Positions 1 through 4,971 of a stretch of DNA of 13,296 bases are shown in pieces. Under the pieces are notes generated by a model. It was not told where the DNA came from. It did not search any database and saw only the letters and a program-made list of their open reading frames with translations. The DNA comes from Treponema sp. UBA3819. GTDB taxonomy: Bacteria > Spirochaetota > Spirochaetia > Treponematales > Treponemataceae. The DNA lies in assembly GCA_002369025.1 (NCBI GenBank), contig DFDV01000186.1, positions 16,701 to 29,996 of the forward strand. Direction: 5' to 3'. The stretch's first letter is position 1. The number at the start of each line of letters is the position of its first letter. The translations under genes and the position numbers were made by a program.

Positions 1-225
1 GAAACGCTTGCCGCAAGAATCGGAAATGAAAACGTTCTCCGCGCCCACGGAAAGCCGGTCTTCTATACCGACCGTGAACGCTACGAATACATTTTGAATC
101 AGTTCTACTCAGGCGAACATTTAAGCCGCGAAGATTCTGATTTTAAGTTTGATTATGAAAGCAAAATGACACCCAACGAAGAAAATTATTTTGCCTCATA
201 CATCAAAGATAAATTTCACAGATAA
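1..225 (+). CDS. C-terminal fragment of a probable Mu-like transposase (5' end outside window)
   Basis: An open frame runs from base 1 to a TAA at 223-225 and encodes the last 74 residues of a longer protein. The tail is charged and rich in aromatic residues (DRERYEYILNQFYSGEHLS, then a short segment with SYIKDKF just before the stop). No catalytic DDE residue lies in this part. The call rests mainly on position: it sits 18 bp upstream of a MuB-type ATPase on the same strand, where Mu-like elements carry the A transposase. A Mu transposase C-terminal region is also plausible because that part of the family is small, helical and ends close to the B gene. The segment itself carries no diagnostic motif, so another upstream early-region protein cannot be excluded. 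Confidence 0.5.
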   Translation, partial: ETLAARIGNENVLRAHGKPVFYTDRERYEYILNQFYSGEHLSREDSDFKFDYESKMTPNEENYFASYIKDKFHR

Positions 226-243
226 CACATAGGAGAAGAAATT

Positions 244-1131
244 ATGGATTTAAGGAATTGGATTGAAAGCAACAAACTTTCCATGCAGGAAGCAGCCCGC
301 ATCATCGGTGTTGATAAATCACAGATTGTCAAAATCTGCCAGCATACATACCCCAACTGGCAGGACAAGGAAAATGAATACATCGAACGCCTCAAGAATG
401 CGGGCTACACAAACAGTATACCACAAGGCATCATAATTGATACAGACGTACTGGTGCTTACTCCAAGCGTATCTCGTTTCAAAGCTCTTGCAGATGATTT
501 GATTGCACCAGAAGGAACACTTTCAAGTTCAATCGGAATGGCAATTGGAACAGCAGAACGAGGAAAAACACACTCTGCAAAATGGTACGTTCAGGAAAAT
601 CAGAATGCCGCTTACGTTCTTTTTGTAGACGGCTCAACAAAAACTCAGCTCATGCGCGACATCTGCGAAGCTGTAGCACACACAAGACCACACAGCTTTG
701 GAGAGTGTCTTACTATCCTGGAAGAATACTGCAAATACACAAGACGGCTTGTAATCATTGATGAGGCAGACAAGCTTCCAGTCCGCTACCTTGAGATTAT
801 CCGCGCCGTAAACGAACGATGCCAGCTTCCTTTCATGCTCGTAGGCGAGGAAGGATTAAAAACCAAGACAGACAGAATCCCACGCCTTAGAAGCAGAATC
901 AGAAATCCTATTGTTCTTTTCGACCGCGCCCAGGCAGTAGACGTTGCCGCCTATTACCACGAAGCAGCCGGAATCGAAATCAACAAAGATACAGCCGACA
1001 GACTTGTGCGCCATGCCCAGGGAGGCTTCCGCTCAATCGTCAACGACTCAATCGCAATCAGTAAGATGGCCAAAGCTTCCGGCCTTGACACCATCACCGA
1101 CAACATGCTCGACAAACTTTGCGCTGCTTAG
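244..1131 (+). CDS. MuB-type AAA ATPase, transposition target/activator protein
   Basis: The 295-residue product has the layout of phage Mu B protein (about 312 aa). An N-terminal helix-turn-helix-like segment (residues about 12-35, AARIIGVDKSQIVKI) is followed by an AAA ATPase core. The Walker A motif is GTAERGKT at 102-109 and the Walker B motif is LVIIDEAD at 169-176. An arginine-rich stretch near 211-220 and a C-terminal helical lid region follow. In the family, MuB binds ATP and DNA, selects target DNA, delivers it to the MuA transpososome and gives target immunity. The ATG at 244 has a good AGGAG site (231-235). The gene lies between the probable transposase tail and a gp16-like gene, which supports the Mu-like assignment. 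An IstB or TnsC relative is the main alternative, but the N-terminal HTH and the gp16 neighbour favour MuB. Confidence 0.85.
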   Translation: MDLRNWIESNKLSMQEAARIIGVDKSQIVKICQHTYPNWQDKENEYIERLKNAGYTNSIPQGIIIDTDVLVLTPSVSRFKALADDLIAPEGTLSSSIGMAIGTAERGKTHSAKWYVQENQNAAYVLFVDGSTKTQLMRDICEAVAHTRPHSFGECLTILEEYCKYTRRLVIIDEADKLPVRYLEIIRAVNERCQLPFMLVGEEGLKTKTDRIPRLRSRIRNPIVLFDRAQAVDVAAYYHEAAGIEINKDTADRLVRHAQGGFRSIVNDSIAISKMAKASGLDTITDNMLDKLCAA

Positions 1132-1140
1132 GAGGAAGAA

Positions 1141-1560
1141 ATGGATAACCGATCAAACAGAAGCCGCTTAATCAGCAAAATACACGCACAGAAAAACGCT
1201 GCAGGACTTGATGATGCAACCTACCGCCTCATCATTTCTGGAGCCAGCGGAAAGCAGAGCTGCACTGAATGTTCCATGAAGGAATTAAAACAGATCTTTG
1301 TAGACCTCAATTCCGTTTTGGAAAAACAGGGCAAGCAGACATTCCGCTATTATCCACGCTGGAAACAGCCAACAGTCAAAGATGCTGTAACCGCAAGAGC
1401 AAAGAAAATCCTTGGCGATGACTGGGAAAACCGCCTCAACAGCTTTACACAGACAAAGTTTTCAAAGGCAAAATACATCCTCTGCACAAACGCAGAATTG
1501 CTCAGCGTAATGGCATTCTTAACCAACGTTGAACGCAGGGCAGAGGATGTAAAGAAATGA
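1141..1560 (+). CDS. Mu gp16 / GemA-like early regulatory protein (DUF1018 family)
   Basis: This is a 139-residue basic protein. Its N-terminus shows the gp16/GemA pattern: R-x-L-I-x-K-I-H-A-Q-K near residues 9-18, then a G-L-D-D-A-T-Y-R stretch (22-29), an S-G-A-S-G-K-Q-S stretch and a helix with MKELKQIF. The family is found in the early or middle region of Mu-like prophages. Mu GemA affects host gene expression and DNA topology, but its biochemical role is poorly defined. The ATG at 1141 follows a strong AGGAGG site (1131-1136), 9 bp after the MuB-like gene. The stop codon overlaps the next start (ATGA at 1557-1560), which indicates translational coupling. Confidence 0.75.
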   Translation: MDNRSNRSRLISKIHAQKNAAGLDDATYRLIISGASGKQSCTECSMKELKQIFVDLNSVLEKQGKQTFRYYPRWKQPTVKDAVTARAKKILGDDWENRLNSFTQTKFSKAKYILCTNAELLSVMAFLTNVERRAEDVKK

Positions 1561-1898
1561 CAGAACTTTTTTCCATATCCGAGTTGCGTCAACCTCTCAC
1601 AAAAGAAGAAAAGGAAGTTCTCATCCGGTGCATAATCCGAAATGCTCAAACCGGGCTCCAGTACATGTACGAAGTCCGTGAGGCAGCCGGTATGATGCAC
1701 ATATCATACGATGAGATTCAGACACTCCTTAACTTCTTCAAACTTGACTGCATAGTAATTCGCGATACAATCATTCGCATTCCTTGGTGGAGTCTGGCAG
1801 AGTACCTGATAGACCCTGCAGAAGATATGGAAATAGCGCTACAGGCATATTTAAAATCACTTCCACACAGAGAGTCGGAAGAAAAGAAAACTGCATAG
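1557..1898 (+). CDS. Small Mu-like element protein of unknown function
   Basis: This is a 113-residue protein that I do not recognise. It overlaps the gp16-like gene by 4 bp (ATGA), so it is probably translated by coupling. The sequence reads as a helix-rich fold, perhaps winged-helix: a central run, MMHISYDEIQTLLNFFKLD, resembles a recognition-helix-like segment and is followed by a hydrophobic beta-type stretch, CIVIRDTIIRIPWW. The C-terminus is charged (RESEEKKTA). No signal peptide or membrane segment is present. Position suggests a regulatory or replication accessory role in the element's early operon, but this is inference only. The next gene starts 9 bp downstream, so it sits inside one tight operon. 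Confidence 0.7.
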   Translation: MTELFSISELRQPLTKEEKEVLIRCIIRNAQTGLQYMYEVREAAGMMHISYDEIQTLLNFFKLDCIVIRDTIIRIPWWSLAEYLIDPAEDMEIALQAYLKSLPHRESEEKKTA

Positions 1899-1907
1899 GA
1901 GAAAAAA

Positions 1908-3251
1908 TTGAAACAACTACAAATCGTTGACATGTTCTGCGGTGGTGGTGGAGAAAGCACAGGAATAACACAAGCCGCCAAGCAGTATCATTTTAACATC
2001 AAACTCAGTGCAATCAATCACTGGAAAAGAGCAATAGAAACTCACACGGCAAACTATCCTTTCGCTGAACACTATGAAGAACCGGTTCAGAATCTTGATC
2101 CAACAAAAGTTGTTCCTAGTGGAAAGCTTGACCTTCTCTGGGCTTCACCTGAATGCACACATCACTCGAATGCACGAGGAGGAAGACCAAGAAGCGACCA
2201 GAGCAGAGCTACGGCATGGGAAATCTGCAAATGGGCTCAGGAACTTTATATCGGCAGAATCATCATAGAGAATGTGCCGGAGTTTACTTCTTGGGGACCG
2301 CTCGACGAAAACGGAAAACCCGTTGCCGAAAAGAAAGGACAGGTGTTTGATTCATTCATCCGAGCCCTTGAATCTTTAGGCTATACCGTTGAGTGGAGAA
2401 TCCTTTGTGCAGCTGATTATGGAGTACCTACAACCAGAAGAAGACTGTTTATCCAGGCCGCAAAAGGTAGTAAAAAAATCATCTGGCCGGAGCCAACTAA
2501 TTCAGAAACAGGCGATAAACTTCCCAAATGGAAAGCCGCAAAAGACATCATAGACTGGTCAATTCCATGTCCTTCAATCAGGAACAGAAAGAAGCCTCTT
2601 GCACCTGCAACAATGAGAAGAATCGAATACGGAATCAAAAAATATTGGAAGGATTCTGCAGAACCTTTTCTTGTAATTCTCCGTGGATCCAGCACTGTGA
2701 GAAGCCTTGAAAAACCTCTTCCTACAGTTACAACATCCGGAGCACACTACGCATTGATTCAGCCAAAACCATTTCTGGTACGCTACAACGGAGGAGACGA
2801 CAGAGTTCATTCAACAGACGAACCTGTTCCTACACTGGACACTTCAAACCGCTATGCAGTAGTCCAGCCATTCATTATGAGCATAGGTCAGACCAGTGCA
2901 AAAGACAGAAGCCGTTCAATCGACAAGCCTTTGCCAACAGTCTGCACAAAGCAGGAACATTGCCTTGTATCTCCAATCATCGTTGAATACTACGGCAACG
3001 GAAAAGCCCGCACTGTTGAAGAACCGCTTCCAACAGTTACCACAAAAGACCGTTTCGGCATCTTAATTCCTGATGGAATCGACATAGGTTTCAGAATGTT
3101 GCAGCCACACGAACTGGCAGCTGCAACCGGCTTTCCAAGTAACTACAAGTTTGCCGGAAACAAAAGCGAAGTCGTTAAACAAATCGGCAATGCAGTTCCA
3201 CCAGGATTTGCAAATGCCCTGCTGTCAGCATATTTAGAAGAAATTGCATAA
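1908..3251 (+). CDS. DNA (cytosine-5-)-methyltransferase carried by the Mu-like element
   Basis: The 447-residue enzyme transfers a methyl group from SAM to C5 of cytosine in DNA. The visible motifs are I (DMFCGGGGESTG, residues 8-19), IV with the catalytic Cys in SPEC (80-83), VI (IENVPEF, 120-126), VIII (TTRRRLFI, 175-182), and IX/X (GFRMLQPHELAAATGFP, then QIGNAVPP at 425-432). The variable region between VIII and IX is large and contains four related units of about 32-36 aa (253-387), annotated separately. The start is TTG at 1908, preceded by AGGAG (1897-1901). The first ATG lies at residue 9, inside motif I, so it would destroy the SAM site. No restriction endonuclease is visible nearby, so it is probably an orphan methyltransferase. 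In phages such enzymes usually protect or modify the element's own DNA. The target sequence cannot be read from the gene. Confidence 0.92.
   Translation: MKQLQIVDMFCGGGGESTGITQAAKQYHFNIKLSAINHWKRAIETHTANYPFAEHYEEPVQNLDPTKVVPSGKLDLLWASPECTHHSNARGGRPRSDQSRATAWEICKWAQELYIGRIIIENVPEFTSWGPLDENGKPVAEKKGQVFDSFIRALESLGYTVEWRILCAADYGVPTTRRRLFIQAAKGSKKIIWPEPTNSETGDKLPKWKAAKDIIDWSIPCPSIRNRKKPLAPATMRRIEYGIKKYWKDSAEPFLVILRGSSTVRSLEKPLPTVTTSGAHYALIQPKPFLVRYNGGDDRVHSTDEPVPTLDTSNRYAVVQPFIMSIGQTSAKDRSRSIDKPLPTVCTKQEHCLVSPIIVEYYGNGKARTVEEPLPTVTTKDRFGILIPDGIDIGFRMLQPHELAAATGFPSNYKFAGNKSEVVKQIGNAVPPGFANALLSAYLEEIA
2664..3068 (+). repeat. Four tandem protein repeats in the methyltransferase variable region
   Basis: Residues 253-387 of the methyltransferase consist of four diverged units beginning PFLV, PFLV, PFIM and PIIV. 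Each contains a core of the type (S/T)-x-(D/E)-(K/E)-P-(L/V)-P-T-(V/L)-x-T and ends in a short aliphatic strand (YALIQ, YAVVQ, CLVS, GILI). The central proline-threonine cores fall at residues 272, 308, 343 and 375, so the period is about 32-36 residues. The repeats are clear in protein but not as long identical DNA runs, so they are old duplications rather than recent slippage. They occupy the place where the target recognition domain lies in C5 methyltransferases. Confidence 0.8.
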
Positions 3252-3264
3252 GGAGAAATAGCCC

Positions 3265-3369
3265 ATGACATTGAAATTTATAAGCAGCGATGATTCAGAA
3301 TCCGTAGAATGCAAAAGATCTTTGTTACGGAGAAATAATGGTTCTGTGCAAGTCAAGGAAGTTTTTTAA
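3265..3369 (+). CDS. Possible 34-residue protein of the Mu-like operon
   Basis: A short frame runs from ATG 3265 to TAA 3367-3369 and encodes 34 residues beginning MTLKFISSDDSESVE. It is preceded by AGGAG at 3251-3255, which overlaps the end of the methyltransferase gene. That is the same arrangement used by the other genes of this operon, though the spacing to the ATG is a little long (9 bp). The N-terminal half is acidic and the C-terminal half basic (KRSLLRRNNG). I do not recognise it. It may be a real small phage protein or the shortened remains of a larger one; the ribosome site and operon position are the only support. Confidence 0.4.
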   Translation: MTLKFISSDDSESVECKRSLLRRNNGSVQVKEVF

Positions 3370-3396
3370 TAACACAGGCTAAAATTGAGGGGAAAA

Positions 3397-3654
3397 ATGA
3401 ACATAATTAGCGATAACGACTTTGATGAAGATGCTGCAAGAGATTTTCTTATGGCATCATACGATGGAGTTGACCTACTTCCCGGTATGCCGGAGGAATT
3501 AACTGAAAATCTTGCCGCAATCATATTAAAAGTTTCTGAGCCTACAATCAAAAGAATGGTACAAGAAAGACAGATAGTTTTGAAAAAATCCGCAATACTG
3601 ACATATATAAAACAAAAAATGATGGTCAATCGACCACTTAACTTGGAGAAGTAG
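3397..3654 (+). CDS. Small unknown protein, last gene of the Mu-like block
   Basis: This 85-residue protein starts at ATG 3397, directly behind a strong GAGGGGA site (3387-3393). An in-frame TTG at 3385 is a less likely start because it has no site of its own. The N-terminus is acidic (MNIISDNDFDEDAARDF). The C-terminal half is basic and helical (SEPTIKRMVQERQIVLKKS, then TYIKQKMM), which could bind nucleic acid, but no named domain is recognisable. It does not show the GG-x-x-IYIP type motif of the Mor/C activators that control the middle/late switch in Mu. It is the last gene before the spacer that separates the mobile block from host-type genes. Confidence 0.65.
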   Translation: MNIISDNDFDEDAARDFLMASYDGVDLLPGMPEELTENLAAIILKVSEPTIKRMVQERQIVLKKSAILTYIKQKMMVNRPLNLEK

Positions 3655-3844
3655 ATAAAAAAATAACCCAAATAGCCCCAGTATGCCCAAAATCAACCCA
3701 TAAAAAACATTAGTTTTTATTATAATTTTACATCAAAATTTTTTGAAAGTGACACAAGGGGCCTGATACGCATAAAAAAAGGATGCATAAGGTAGTAAAA
3801 AAGATTGACTTAGTAAGTCTGGTAGAAAATGCCTTCATGGTGAA
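3655..3844. other. AT-rich spacer between Mu-like block and chromosome; possible element end
   Basis: This 190-bp stretch holds no convincing gene. It contains CCCA-rich short repeats (3666-3700), an A/T-rich hairpin AAAAAC-ATTA-GTTTTT (3703-3718), an isolated TATAAT (3721-3726) with no fitting -35, two GCATAA copies 17 bp apart near 3770 and 3787, and the palindrome GACTTAGTAAGTC (3807-3819). The transition from mobile-element to host-type genes falls here, so the right end of the element may lie in this interval. No end repeat can be confirmed because the left end of the element is outside the window. Confidence 0.4.
3797..3819 (-). terminator. Weak candidate Rho-independent terminator for the RelA/SpoT-domain gene
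   Basis: Read on the minus strand, the palindrome forms GACTT-ACT-AAGTC (5-bp stem, 3-nt loop), followed after 4 nt by six T residues. It lies 25 bp beyond the stop codon of the RelA/SpoT-domain gene. The stem is short and AT-rich, so strength is doubtful; it could also be an operator or part of the mobile element's end. Confidence 0.4.
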
Positions 3845-4900
3845 TCAAGCTTCCTTGTGTTTCAAAAGGTTTTCTGCATATCGTTCTGCGCGTTCTTTAT
3901 CTTTCATAGAAATCATCAGGAATTCTACGATTTGTTCCTTAGGGTAGTGGCGCTTGATCAGTTCTGCATGACACAAAAAGCGCAGGGCAACTGTAGAAGA
4001 AAGAATATCCAGTTCCGCAACAGCCAGTTTTTTCTCAATCATTCTGAGTGCAAGGGAAGAGTTGTTTTCCATCATTTGCTGCAGGTCGCCCAAAGTCTTC
4101 TTTTTGAGCCATTCCAGCTGGGGCAGATAATTTTCCGGGCTCTGAAAGGCGATTTCTGCTTCACAGATATTGCCGATGGTCTGGAGAAAGGACCGCATGT
4201 TCTTGCTGTTAGCCATGTATTCTTCAAGGGAAACTGAATCGATGAGGATATCTTTTGCATCGTCATTGATGATTTTCTTGTGGACGTCCTTTGTGTACTG
4301 GGCTACGCTGTCCCGTATGCGGACAAAATGTTCGTCAGCAATTTCCAGCAGACCTGCCAGGCGGAAAAAGTCGCGGCGGACGGCGGTGGGAATGCCATAT
4401 TTTGTCTTATATCCCAGATCATGTTCCATTGTGGCCCAGATGTGCTGCATCATGGAACACATCTGTACTTCAAAGCGTTTGTTTTTTAATGATTCCGGAT
4501 AGTCACTGTTTTTTTTGAGCGAGCAGATGTAATGCACGGAAAGGTAACCGAATGTATTTACTTCCAGATACTTGCGCTTGTCTATGGATTCATCCCAGTC
4601 TACGTCAAAATTGTGTTCAATCTGGGCAGCCAGTGTGTCTACTTCATCAGAAAAATAACAGATGACGCGGGTTCCCAGGATATCGGTAATATCATCAAGA
4701 GAAGTGTATTTGTCTCCCTTGCGTTCCAGTTTTCCTGCAAGACTGCTTTCTTCCTTAATGCGATGATTGATGTTGTAGACGCGAATACCGCAGGTATTTG
4801 CAATATTATTTAAGATTGAGACAACTATTTTCTCTAGATTTTCAAAATCAGCTTTAGAATTACGGTACTGCTCGATAATCATGCAGTCTTTTTCGGTCAT
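3845..4900 (-). CDS. RelA/SpoT-domain (p)ppGpp synthetase-like protein, no hydrolase domain
   Basis: The 351-residue protein is counted from ATG at 4900. An upstream in-frame ATG at 4981 would overlap the divergent antiporter gene and its promoter and is unlikely. The N-terminal half is a RelA/SpoT nucleotidyltransferase fold: the ATP-site HRIKEESS segment (about 46-53), DDITDILGTRVICYF with the Mg-binding Asp (69-83), GYLSVHYI (118-125), and EVQMCSMMQHIWATMEHD with the catalytic Glu (144-161). Such enzymes transfer pyrophosphate from ATP to GDP or GTP to make the stringent alarmone. The usual ExQ(I/V)R is EVQMC here, a variant seen in some stand-alone relatives. The last 150 residues are helical and unassigned. 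No HD hydrolase, TGS or ACT domain is present. A toxic SAS-type enzyme is possible, but no antitoxin is adjacent. Confidence 0.8.
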   Translation of the reverse strand: MTEKDCMIIEQYRNSKADFENLEKIVVSILNNIANTCGIRVYNINHRIKEESSLAGKLERKGDKYTSLDDITDILGTRVICYFSDEVDTLAAQIEHNFDVDWDESIDKRKYLEVNTFGYLSVHYICSLKKNSDYPESLKNKRFEVQMCSMMQHIWATMEHDLGYKTKYGIPTAVRRDFFRLAGLLEIADEHFVRIRDSVAQYTKDVHKKIINDDAKDILIDSVSLEEYMANSKNMRSFLQTIGNICEAEIAFQSPENYLPQLEWLKKKTLGDLQQMMENNSSLALRMIEKKLAVAELDILSSTVALRFLCHAELIKRHYPKEQIVEFLMISMKDKERAERYAENLLKHKEA

Positions 4901-4906
4901 GGGTGC

Positions 4907-4934
4907 AGTATACCATATTTTAAAAACTTGTACA
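4907..4934 (-). promoter_or_regulatory. Predicted promoter of the RelA/SpoT-domain gene, leaderless
   Basis: On the minus strand an extended -10 TGGTATACT (4915-4907) is preceded, with a 16-bp spacer, by TGTACA (4934-4929). The -10 ends 6 nt before the ATG at 4900, so transcription should begin at or next to the A of the ATG. No ribosome binding site is present between the -10 and the ATG, which agrees with a leaderless mRNA. Confidence 0.55.
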
Positions 4935-4956
4935 GATGGTAAAGCCGTGGTAAAAT
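4928..4956 (+). promoter_or_regulatory. Predicted promoter of the antiporter-MgtC-GGDEF operon
   Basis: TTGTAC (4928-4933), a 17-bp spacer and TAAAAT (4951-4956) form a promoter pointing to the antiporter ATG at 4972. The predicted start point, about 4963, leaves a leader of only about 9 nt with no Shine-Dalgarno sequence. The -35 overlaps the -35 of the divergent RelA/SpoT-domain gene in the shared TTGTACA (4928-4934). Confidence 0.5.
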
Positions 4957-4971
4957 TAAGCGGGTATTTAT

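Noticed and set aside
1908..3251. A complete restriction-modification system around the methyltransferase.
   Set aside because: Neither neighbouring gene shows endonuclease motifs, and both are small proteins of under 120 residues with no PD-(D/E)XK or HNH pattern visible.
3721..3726. A perfect TATAAT on the + strand in the spacer after the mobile block.
   Set aside because: No acceptable -35 lies 15-19 bp upstream and no + strand gene follows until 4972, so it is probably chance in AT-rich DNA.
3783..3968. A + strand open frame of about 60 codons starting MHKVVKKIDLVSLVENA and running antisense into the RelA/SpoT-domain gene.
   Set aside because: It has no properly spaced ribosome site, two thirds of it is the antisense of a well-supported gene, and it shows no domain. 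The first 20 codons could be a gene fragment, but nothing confirms this.
3845..4900. A toxin-antitoxin pair built on the RelA/SpoT-domain gene (toxSAS type).
   Set aside because: No small antitoxin-like gene lies next to it in operon arrangement; the nearest small gene (3397-3654) is convergent and belongs to the mobile block.
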